NCBI GenBank assembly: GCA_963805405.1
Contig: CAWDUC010000020.1
Span: 1,364,001 to 1,428,000 of the forward strand
Reading direction: 5' to 3'
Length of the DNA: 64,000 bases
DNA from: JAEUMG01 sp963805405
GTDB taxonomy: Bacteria > Pseudomonadota > Alphaproteobacteria > Rhizobiales > Aestuariivirgaceae
This document shows positions 56,022-64,000 of the stretch, one piece after another. Every line of letters starts with the position of its first letter. The first letter of the stretch is position 1. Both the position numbers and the translations under genes were made by a program. The notes under the pieces are model-generated. The model made no database searches. It was not told the origin of the DNA and saw only the letters and a program-made list of their open reading frames with translations.

Positions 56022-58692
56022 CTAAGACTTGACGAGGCTTAGGAAATTTCCCATCCGGCGGCCGAGGCGCACAAGTTGCGGAACGAGCAGCAGCGCACCG
56101 AGAAGGGTTGCCAAGATCGCAAAAAGGGCAATCTGACCGGCTGCGGCATAGTCAGGTATGGGAAGCAGCGCCAAGGGGAGCGTTGCGCCAATCATAGCAA
56201 CGCCGGCAACAAGAACGGCGCGGTCGAGCGCCAAGGCCTTGGCGCGCATCGTGGCCATCGAGACGGTGGAGGCGAGCCCAAGCGCGGGAAGCAGGAAAAG
56301 CATCGCGGCAGTCATGGGGATGACAGGTTTGCCCAACAGCCAAACAAGGCCGCCGGCGAGTGCTATCGCCGTTGCCAGGGCCAGGCTTGCGGCAAGCGCG
56401 CGGGTCAGATGGCGCAGGACGGCACCCGCGACGAGGATCTGAGCGGCGAGCACGAAGAAAACGGTCGCCATCATGGCGCGGCGCAGCGCATCGATCTCGA
56501 ACATGTGGGTGATGGCGGTGCCCATCGCATCCGGCGCCACGGAGAGCACCGCTGCGGCAAAGCGATCCTTGTCGACATTGTCGGCCGGGACCACTTCCAA
56601 ACGGAACTGGCCGTCCTTGCTGATGAAGCGCTTGCGGATCGCGTCATCGAGGGTGCGCTCGGTCAAGGCGGGAAGTTGCGACAGTTCGGAAAGGCGCTGC
56701 AACATGCCGGGGAATTCCACAAAAAGCGCGGTCTCGAGATTTCGCAAAGGCTGTGGATTTGGAATGCTGCGCGACTGCAGCTCGTAGAGGCTTTCGGAAA
56801 GGCTGCGCGATGAGACACCGAGGCTTCCGGTATTCTGGGCAGCGGCAATGCGGGCCAAGGCACTGCGCCAGGCAGAGTAATCGGCGATCAATTCCTCGTT
56901 CGTGCGAACGGCTGCAATGCTGGGCGGATCAGGCAGCAGGCCGTGCAAACGCGCGAGGGACTGGCGCTTCGCTTCCTCGTCCGGCGGAAGGAACGAGCCG
57001 ATCCAGCGCACCGAGCGAACTTCGGGCAAGTTTGCCAGGCGCGACTGGAGATTTGCAGCCTCGGCGAAACTCGGGGAAAGAATCTGCGCCGAGCTATCAA
57101 ACGCCGGATTGCGTTTGGTGAGTTCGGCATAGGCCCGCCCGGCAGCGTCCGGCGGCATGGCGACGGTTTCGCCCTTGGTCCCAAACTGGATTTGCGGCAG
57201 CAGCACGGCTCCAGCGATTGCAGCGGCGATCATCAGCGCACCGATCGCCGTGCCAATCGGTTCGCGCGGTTCGGCGGCATCAATGGCCGAGTCGATCCAA
57301 TGCTCGCCGACCTCGTCGGGATATACCCGCAACAGCATGAGCGAGGCGGGCAGAAGCGTCAGGCACAAGATCGCGGACAGGAAGCCGAGTGCGGCGCCGG
57401 TGGCAGCGAGCATCATTATGACCGGCACGGCGGCAATGTAACCAGCCCCAGCCGCAGCGGCGAGCCCGGCCGGCGCCAGAACAATCAGCAGGCCTGACTG
57501 ACGCGCCGCCAATGCGATCGCCGCGACAGGCCCATGCTGGTCGGCTATGTGATTTTCGAAACGCACGACCAAGCACAGCGCCGACAAGACCGCGACTGCC
57601 AGTCCGGGCGCCAGGGCTATCTGAGCAACGGCCAAACCTTCAGGCACGAATGTCTGGAATCCAAGCCCGACTATCGGCACGAGCATGATGATGACGGCGG
57701 CTCCCGAGCGCCAATTGCCGGCGCCGAACATCACCGCGACGGCGAGGAATACGCCCGACATGATGAGCACGGGAATTGACAGGCGGCTGAAGCCTGCATC
57801 CGCCGTCTCGCTCACCACCGCCTCGCCGGTGAGTAGCATTTTGACTTGCGGTCCGGTCTTGGCAGCAAGATCGGCGATGATATTCCTTGCTTCGCCTGTC
57901 GCATCGGCCGAACCCGTCGCGGGCGCCGCGAAGACGAACCATGTCGTATCGTCCAGCTTCGGGCGAATATTGACGAGGCCTTCCCAGTCAAAAGGACGCG
58001 GTGTGCCCGAAGCAGCGGCAGCCGCGGTCTTGGCAGCCTCGGCGAACAAGCCCTCAAGCAAGGACGCTGGAACGCCCCTCCTCCACGGCCCGTGCGATCT
58101 GGTCGGTGAGTGCCGCCAGGCCCTGGACATTGGGCGCCGTCGAAAGCGCCTGGAGCAACGGCATCAGCTTTTCGACATCGGAACCGATCTTCTCGACCTC
58201 CGCAGAATTCAGGTAGAGAACGCCGAAATCCTCGAAGAACCGGCCCGTGCCGGGCGCAAACACGCCGGTGAAAATCTGCGGCTTCGAGTTGAATTCTGTC
58301 GCAAGCAACGCGGCAGAGGCGCGTGCCTGGCCAGGAATGTCGAACTCGACCGAGATAACGATTGGCGAGGCAACGCCCGGAAACTCCCGCTCCAGGAGCG
58401 CCTGACGCTGGTCGGCGGCGGACGCCGACGTCCGGGTCTGCAACAAGGCGTCCAGATCCATGGGATGGAGCGCTATCGCGAGCGCGATGAGAAATATCAA
58501 AATGATCGAGAAGACGGCCGTCGCCCAGGCGTAGTCCGCTGAAAAGCCGGCAATCGCCGCAAAAGGTCCCTGGCCTGCGGACGCCCTGCGGACAGGCGCG
58601 GGCGCTGGCTCGCGCTCCGCGGCTGGGCGGGCATGGTCTGCCACGGCCTTGCCGCGCTGCGGTGCAATGGGTTTGCCTGAAGCGTCCGTCAT
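56022..58692 (-). CDS. MMPL/RND-family transporter, HpnN-like, one frame break near 58085
   Basis: About 889 residues with the RND layout: a cytosolic Pro/Ala/Arg-rich N-terminus, helix 1 (about residues 52-75, AVFSIILIFLIALAIAL), a large periplasmic loop, five further helices, a second periplasmic loop and a last set of helices ending GALLLVPQLVRLGRRMG. This matches hopanoid-associated HpnN proteins, which move hopanoids to the outer membrane. The break is a surplus G in GAGGGGCGTTCC (minus strand). No other hopanoid genes are in the window, so the substrate could be another lipid. It is divergent from the next gene. Confidence 0.75.
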
Positions 58693-58767
58693 GGCCTAAT
58701 TTGGCACGTCAACCGTCAATGAACACTTGCCGCGATTTCCGGCTGAGCGAAACTGGCTGATTCTTCA

Positions 58768-59973
58768 ATGCGTAATCCACCATCCAAGACCTGGGGAGTC
58801 AAAACCCGGGCGATCCATGCCGGGGAATATGTCGACCCTGTGACACGCGCTTCTTCGCCCAATCTCGTCATGTCGGCAACCTTCGCGCCCGACGAGGTCG
58901 CGGGCTTCTCAGCCCGAAATCGCGGCGACTACGATGGCTTCCTCTACGCAAGAGTATCTAACCCGACCGTTAGCCAACTCGAAGATAAATTGGCCTCCCT
59001 GGAGGGTGCGGAGGCCTGCCAATGCTTTGCTTCCGGCATGGCTGCCTCGATGGGATTGATCGTCGGCCGTCTGAACATGGGCGATCATCTCATCATCTCT
59101 GAGGCGAATTATGTCGGAACGGCCGAGTTGGTCCGCGACAGCTTGCCCCGACTGGGGCTTGAGGTCAGCCCCGTCGACACCTCGGATCCCACGGCCGTTG
59201 CGGCGGCAATCCGCCCCAACACCAAAATGCTGTGGATCGAGACCCCGGCTAATCCGATCATGCGATTGTCCGACATCGCGGTGCTTTCGAGGCTAGCCCG
59301 GGAGCGCAGCGTGCGCGATGTCGTCGTGGATTCGACTTTTGCGACGCCGATCGCCACGCGCCCCCTCGAACTCGGCGCCGATTTCGTCCTCCATTCGCTC
59401 ACCAAGTATATCGGCGGCCACGGCGATGCCTTGGGCGGCGCCGTCCTCGGTCGCAAGGAGGACATGGCTGCGATCAATCTCGAATCCGTCGTCCATTATG
59501 GCGGCGTGCTTTCGCCATTCAATGCATGGCTGATCCTGCGCGGAGCCGCGACCTTGCCCATCCGAATGAAGGCGCATGCGGAAACCGCGCACGAGGTTGC
59601 TCGCTTCCTTGAAACACACCGGCGCGTAACACGCGTCTTCTATCCGGGATTGCCGTCACATCCCCAGCACGAACTCGCCAAGCGGCAGATGGCGAATTTC
59701 TCGGGCATGATGACATTCACCGTTGAAGACGGCCCCGCCGTCGCCAAACGCATGGTCGAGCGGCTGAAGGTCATACATTACGCCGTATCGCTCGGCCACC
59801 ATCGCAGTCTCGTCTACTGGATCCCGACAGCAGATATCATGCGCTCTTCATTTCGCCTGGAGGGCGAAGCGCTGTCGCGGTATCGGGCGTTTGCAGGAGA
59901 CGGCGTGTTCCGCTTCTCCGTCGGCATCGAGGACGCCACGGATATCTGCGCCGATCTTGATCAGGTACTCTGA
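58768..59973 (+). CDS. Trans-sulfuration family PLP enzyme (cystathionine gamma-synthase/beta-lyase group)
   Basis: A 401-residue fold-type I enzyme of Cys/Met metabolism. Typical features in order are TRAIHAGE, the YARVSNPTVSQLEDKLASLEG region, ECFASGMAA-like QCFASGMAAS, VVDSTFATPIATRPLELGAD with the PLP lysine in HSLTKYIGGHGDALGG, and the C-terminal RFSVGIED. Which of MetB, MetC, MetZ or methionine gamma-lyase it is cannot be settled from motifs alone. Frame intact. Its 3' end overlaps the convergent pssA by 13 bases. Confidence 0.83.
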   Translation: MRNPPSKTWGVKTRAIHAGEYVDPVTRASSPNLVMSATFAPDEVAGFSARNRGDYDGFLYARVSNPTVSQLEDKLASLEGAEACQCFASGMAASMGLIVGRLNMGDHLIISEANYVGTAELVRDSLPRLGLEVSPVDTSDPTAVAAAIRPNTKMLWIETPANPIMRLSDIAVLSRLARERSVRDVVVDSTFATPIATRPLELGADFVLHSLTKYIGGHGDALGGAVLGRKEDMAAINLESVVHYGGVLSPFNAWLILRGAATLPIRMKAHAETAHEVARFLETHRRVTRVFYPGLPSHPQHELAKRQMANFSGMMTFTVEDGPAVAKRMVERLKVIHYAVSLGHHRSLVYWIPTADIMRSSFRLEGEALSRYRAFAGDGVFRFSVGIEDATDICADLDQVL

Positions 59974-60806
59974 GTTTCGCTCTTGGCGGAGAGCCTCGCC
60001 TCATAGGCGGCCTTGTCGCGCCGATAACCCCTAATACCCATGGGAATCATCGCGATGTAGAGGATGCTGAGAACGGTCAGCATCTGCCAGGTGAAGGTAA
60101 AGAGGCAGACGACGGCAATGGCCGCGAGGCCTAGCAGCGGCAATACATATTCGCGACTGACGCGCGATCCCAGCGTCTTGCCGGAATAGGTTGGGATGCG
60201 GCTCACCATCAGGATCGCCACGCCGGCGATGTAGGGCAGAACCAGCCACATGATATTATGGCCGTCCGGCACGATGCCGAGAAAGCCCAGATACATGGGC
60301 GCGAGTGCCAGGCCCGCTCCCGCGGGCGCGGGCGCGCCGGTGAAGTAATTCATCGTCCAGGCCGGCTTGTCCGGGTCGTCGATCGCAACATTGAAACGTG
60401 CCAGCCTGAGAGCGCAGCAAATGGCAAGCCCGAGGGCGGCGATCCAACCGATGCTGCGCAACCCGTTCAGCGACCACATGTAGATCAAAACCGCTGGCGC
60501 AACGCCGAAATTGACGAAGTCGGCCAGAGAATCGAGCTCGGCGCCGAAGCGCGACGTTCCCTTCAACAGCCGCGCAAGGCGACCATCGACCGCGTCGAGC
60601 ACGATTGCCACGATGACCGCGGCGACCGCCCATTCATAGCGGCCTTCGACGCCAAGGCGAATGGCGGTGAGGCCACTGCACAGGGCCAGAAGCGTGATGA
60701 AGTTCGGAAGCAGGAAGCGGATCGGAACCTGCTTGAAGCGGTGCAGGCGCTGCCTGCGCCGGTTGCCTCCGTAACGGTCTTCGTCCAGATCAGTGAGGTC
60801 AGGCAT
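59961..60806 (-). CDS. pssA: CDP-diacylglycerol-serine O-phosphatidyltransferase
   Basis: A 281-residue integral membrane enzyme making phosphatidylserine from CDP-diacylglycerol and serine. The CDP-alcohol phosphotransferase signature is seen as DAVDGRLARLLKGTSRFGAELDSLADFVNFG near residue 75, matching D-G-x2-A-R-x8-G-x3-D-x3-D. About eight hydrophobic segments. It lies 9 bases downstream of psd on the same strand; the pair makes phosphatidylethanolamine by consecutive steps. Frame intact. Confidence 0.92.
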   Translation of the reverse strand: MPDLTDLDEDRYGGNRRRQRLHRFKQVPIRFLLPNFITLLALCSGLTAIRLGVEGRYEWAVAAVIVAIVLDAVDGRLARLLKGTSRFGAELDSLADFVNFGVAPAVLIYMWSLNGLRSIGWIAALGLAICCALRLARFNVAIDDPDKPAWTMNYFTGAPAPAGAGLALAPMYLGFLGIVPDGHNIMWLVLPYIAGVAILMVSRIPTYSGKTLGSRVSREYVLPLLGLAAIAVVCLFTFTWQMLTVLSILYIAMIPMGIRGYRRDKAAYEARLSAKSETQST

Positions 60807-60815
60807 CGAGGCCTC

Positions 60816-61520
60816 TCAACTCCGCCGGCCGGCGCGGCCCTGCTCGTCATTTCCAAGATCGGCGAGCACGGTTTCGCCCGCTATGGCCCTTTGGCCGACA
60901 CTCACTAGGGCAAAGCAATTGGGCGGAAGATAGACATCCACGCGACTGCCAAAGCGAATGAGGCCGATCCGCTGACCGGCCTGCACCCAATCTCCCGGTT
61001 CGACAAAGCGGATGATGCGTCGCGCGACTAATCCGGCGATCTGGACGACGCCAAGCTTGCGCCCATCGGCCAGTTCAAGCGTGAAGGCCTGCCGTTCATT
61101 GTCCTCGCTTGCCTTGTCGAGTTCGGCATTGAGGAAGGCGCCAGGTACGTAGGCTATGTGGGCTATGCGGGCATCGACCGGCGAGCGGTTCACATGCACG
61201 TCGAAGACATTCATGAAGACGGAGATACGGGTCAGAGGTTCGCGCGGCAGTTCGAGTTCCGGCGGTGGAACCACCCTTTCGATCGCGCTTACACGACCAT
61301 CGGCAGGCGAGATCACGAGGCCAGATCTCAGCGGCGTCACGCGTTCGGGGTCACGGAAGAAATAGGCGCACCAAGCGGTCGCGATAACACCGATCCAGCC
61401 GAGGAAATCCACCCCGAGCCAGAAGAGGACAAGGGTGACTGCGGCGAAGATGGCGACGAATTTCCAGCCATCGCGATGGATTGGCGTGAAAACGGAGGTG
61501 ACGCTGTTCAGGACGGACAT
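60816..61520 (-). CDS. psd: Phosphatidylserine decarboxylase proenzyme
   Basis: A 234-residue short-form PSD that forms phosphatidylethanolamine. A membrane anchor (FVAIFAAVTLVLFWLGVDFLGW) precedes AYFFRDPERVTP and SPADGRVSAIE. RISVFMNVFDVHVNRSPV is a family hallmark. The self-cleavage site that creates the pyruvoyl group is the Gly-Ser of RFGSRVDVYLP near the C-terminus. ATG 61520 is chosen because AGGAGGG lies just upstream; a longer frame from 61580 is unlikely. Operon with pssA. Confidence 0.92.
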   Translation of the reverse strand: MSVLNSVTSVFTPIHRDGWKFVAIFAAVTLVLFWLGVDFLGWIGVIATAWCAYFFRDPERVTPLRSGLVISPADGRVSAIERVVPPPELELPREPLTRISVFMNVFDVHVNRSPVDARIAHIAYVPGAFLNAELDKASEDNERQAFTLELADGRKLGVVQIAGLVARRIIRFVEPGDWVQAGQRIGLIRFGSRVDVYLPPNCFALVSVGQRAIAGETVLADLGNDEQGRAGRRS

Positions 61521-61934
61521 GCGCCCTCCTCTAGCCTGTGATTGCGGTTTTGCAAAGAACGCGAGCGCCTGGAGCAGCAACCATGGTTAGGTTGAGGTGA
61601 CCAAGGTTTGCGCAATGCAAATGCATGCGCAAAAGCAATGCGGCGCGGATGCGATCGTTCAAGACCGCGATCCGCGCCATCATGTGCTCCCGCTCCCGCA
61701 ACAGACGAACTGCCGCGGTTGCGCCCCCCTAAACTCGTTGCGGGGCGGGGCCGTCAAGCGACCCCGCTCCCGCATCCCGCGTCCGGCCAATCCCCACCGG
61801 CCGGCACTCCCCACGAAATCCCCGTGGTGATGCAATCATGGCCGCCACCCGTAAACGAAACTAAACCGACAGGCGTTCGGAACGCCGATTTCCTCAAATT
61901 CGAAGCAAATTTTTCCGGTAATGTTAAAGGGAGC
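61521..61934. other. Intergenic region with palindromes between atm1-like gene and psd
   Basis: About 410 bases without a credible gene. It holds TTGCGCA/TGCGCAA (61608-61632), the hairpin at 61642-61678, and a C-rich stretch at 61720-61830. It presumably contains the psd promoter and the end of the Atm1-like transcript. No tRNA seen. Confidence 0.5.
61642..61678 (-). terminator. Hairpin downstream of the Atm1-type gene
   Basis: GGCGCGGAT and ATCCGCGCC pair perfectly over 9 bases, extended by CGATCG/CGCGAT with a bulge. No T-run follows on the minus strand, so function as a terminator is only possible. Confidence 0.45.
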
Positions 61935-63847
61935 TTAAGGCGTGTAGCCCGCCACGCGCTTGCTCCAGGCTTCGATATGCGTCTCCGGCAGCGGCTCTTC
62001 GGCCTCGCGGTCTGCCTCGACCAGGCGCCGGCGGGCCTCGTCGACGGCGCGCTGCCGGTTCCACATGGCAGCGTAGATGCCGTCTTGCGCAAGCAATGCC
62101 GCGTGACTGCCGCGCTCGACCATGCGGCCCGCCTCGAGCACGATGATTTCATCGGCATCGACAACGGTCGAAAGCCGGTGCGCGATGATCAACGTCGTGC
62201 GATTGCGGGAGACCTGGCGTAAGTGCCGCCTGGATTTCCAGTTCGGTGAAGCTATCGAGCGCAGAAGTGGCCTCGTCGAGGACGAGGATCGGCGGACCCT
62301 TGAGAATAGTGCGGGCGATCGATACCCGCTGCTTTTCGCCGCCCGACAGCTTCAGACCGCGCTCGCCGACGAGCGTGTCATAGCCGCGCGGCAGCTGCAT
62401 GATGAAGCCGTGGATCTGTGCGAGCCGCGCGGCGTTCTCGACATCTTCGTCGCTCGCGTCAGGGCGGCCATAGCGGATGTTGTAGCGAATGGTGTCGTTG
62501 AAGAGGACGGTGTCCTGCGGCACCATGCCGATCGCCGCGCGCAAGGATGTCTGCGTGACCTCAGCGATGTCCTGGCCATCGATGAGTATGCGTCCCTTGT
62601 CGGGTTCATAGAACCGGTAAAGCAATCGCGGAATAGTGGATTTGCCGGCGCCCGATGGCCCGACGATCGCGACGGTCTTTCCGCTCGGAACGCGAAGCGT
62701 CAGATCGTGGAGCACGCGACGCTCAGGATCGTAAGAGAAGGAAACTTTCTCGAACTGAATATCGCCGTGCTCGATCTGCAGGGGCTTTGCGTCGGGTCCA
62801 TCCTCTATCTCGGCATTGACCGAAAGAAGCCGGAACATCTCCTCGACATCGATCAGGCCTTGTTTGATCTCGCGATAGGACGAGCCGATGAAGTTCAACG
62901 GCATGTAGAGCTGGATCATCAGCGCGTTGATCATGACCAGATCGCCAACTGTCGCCTGGCCGCGCCAGACGGCGAAGGCCGACATCGCCATGCAGACTGT
63001 GAGACCGATGGTGAAAATCGCGGCCTGGCCGGCATTGAGCACGGCAAGCGAAACCCAGGTTTTTACCGCGGCGCCTTCATAACGTCTCCATGGAGCGCTC
63101 GTAGCGGCGCGCTTCATGCTCTTCGTTGCCAAAGTACTTGACGGTCTCGAAATTGAGAAGGCTGTCAATCGCCTTGGTGCTCGCCTCGGTATCGGCGGCG
63201 TTCATCGTTCTGCGAAGATTGATCCGCCACTCCGTGGCGGCGTACGTAAAGCCGATATAAAACACGATGGTGGCGAGGACGACCACTGCGTAGACCCAGC
63301 TAAATGACCAGGCCAGCACGCCGCAGACCATCACGATTTCGAGTGCGGTCGGGAAGGTATTGAAGAGCGAGAAGCGCAGAACAGTATCGATGCCGGCCGT
63401 GCCGCGCGAGATGATGCGCGAAAGACCGCCGGTGCGCCGCTCCAGGTGGAATTTGAGAGACAGCGCGTGGAGATGACGGAAGGTCTGGACGGCCAGCTGG
63501 CGCACGGCGCGCTGACCGACCTTGGCGAAGATCGCATCGCGAATCTGGGCAAGGCCGACCATGCTGACGCGGCCAATGCCGTAGGCGAGAATGAAGAAGA
63601 ACGGGACCGCGAAGGCGACGGCGGCCGTACCGCCGACCTTGATCAGTGCGTCAGTCGCGTATTTGAAGGTGTAAGGCGTCGCGACGGTGACGATCTTGGA
63701 AAGCACCAAAACCACCATGGCGATGGCGACGCGCAAGCGCAGGTCGGCGCGATCCTTCGGCCAGAGGTAAGGCAGCAGCTGGCGGAGAATGCGCCACTGC
63801 TCGCCATCAGCCGGCACCTCCGCCCCTTTTTGAGGCGGTGATATCAC
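61935..63847 (-). CDS. Atm1-type ABC half transporter (permease plus ATPase), two frame breaks
   Basis: About 637 residues. Six membrane helices (residues 40-330, with RTGGLSRIISRGTAGIDTVLRF and the ETVKYFGNEEHE segment that marks Atm1/ABCB7-like exporters) precede an ABC domain with Walker A GPSGAGKST, LKLSGGEKQRVSIARTI, LDEATSALD and IIAHRLST. Breaks fall near 63085 and 62215; each is cured by dropping an A before CG. Such half transporters export glutathione-linked sulfur or metal compounds linked to Fe-S metabolism. The GTG at 63847 overlaps the stop of the LysM gene (GTGA), implying coupling. Confidence 0.85.
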
Positions 63848-64000
63848 TGAACGATGGTGCCTCCCTCTTCGGCCGACAATGGCTTCTTCCGCTTGGGATC
63901 GATGGTCTCAGGCGGCACCGCATTCGGGGTCGCGAAGATCTGGCCGGGATAGATGAGGTCAGGATCGCGGATCTGGCCCTTATTGGCCTCGTAGATCACC
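63844..64000 (-). CDS. LysM-domain protein, C-terminal end only
   Basis: The last 51 codons of a gene that extends beyond the right edge. VIYEANKGQIRDPDLIYPGQIF is the second half of a LysM peptidoglycan-binding repeat, followed by a short tail with DPKRKKPLSAEEGG. The gene is cut by the window end, so its start and other domains are unknown. It overlaps the Atm1-type gene by 4 bases. Confidence 0.75.
   Translation of the reverse strand, partial: VIYEANKGQIRDPDLIYPGQIFATPNAVPPETIDPKRKKPLSAEEGGTIVQ

Noticed and set aside
1..64000. CRISPR arrays, prophage or integrative element
   Set aside because: No regularly spaced direct repeats, integrase, phage structural genes or tRNA-linked attachment sites were seen.

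Overview
This 64 kb window is a GC-rich chromosomal segment from an alphaproteobacterium, most likely of the Hyphomicrobiales (Rhizobiales). Evidence is a rhizobial-type betaine-homocysteine methyltransferase, an extensin-family protein, a YcbB-like L,D-transpeptidase, the adjacent psd-pssA pair, an HpnN-like RND protein, an Atm1-type half transporter and clustered palindromic intergenic repeats. I see no rRNA, tRNA, CRISPR array, phage or insertion sequence.

Layout. 0-8 kb: a corrinoid protein, a divergent cysteine-desulfurase-like enzyme, a two-domain phosphotransferase/P-loop kinase, a methyltransferase, a soluble aldose dehydrogenase, a GT8-like glycosyltransferase and Bmt. 8-13 kb (minus): an operon for a DMSO-reductase-family molybdoenzyme without a Tat signal, its four-cluster Fe-S subunit, a DmsC-like anchor and a coupled metallo-beta-lactamase-fold hydrolase; I read it as a probable SoeABC-type sulfite oxidase. 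13-19 kb: a YARHG protein, a MocR regulator, an extensin-like protein, an EamA permease and alanine dehydrogenase. 19-27.5 kb: a cupin, a 2OG-Fe oxygenase, sulfoacetaldehyde acetyltransferase (Xsc), an ABC importer on the other strand, Amt and a 72-residue membrane microprotein. 28-39 kb: an orphan TAXI receptor with a proline-rich membrane protein, a cupin, a TPP enzyme, a SulP permease, a Ca2+/H+ antiporter, a ClC channel and an L,D-transpeptidase. 39-49.4 kb: polyamine catabolism (PuuA-like and PuuB-like enzymes, SpuC-like aminotransferase, PotFGHI-type importer with an SDR, agmatinase-like ureohydrolase). 49.4-56 kb: a palindromic-repeat cluster, a hypothetical protein and an oligopeptide importer. 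56-64 kb: HpnN-like RND protein, a Cys/Met-metabolism PLP enzyme, PssA, Psd, an Atm1-type ABC protein and a truncated LysM protein.

Together, Xsc, Ald, the Soe-like complex, Amt and a MocR regulator fit dissimilation of taurine or a related C2 sulfonate: Xsc releases sulfite and acetyl phosphate, the molybdoenzyme would oxidise sulfite to sulfate, Ald would release ammonium, and SulP and Amt could move sulfate and ammonium. Tpa/TauXY and Pta are not in the window.

Caution on data quality. About twenty clearly recognisable genes are broken by single-base indels, often several per gene, while their conserved motifs persist across frames. In Xsc three insertions close together cancel out. I regard most breaks as uncorrected sequencing errors rather than gene decay. 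Such genes are listed as single CDS with the break positions given.
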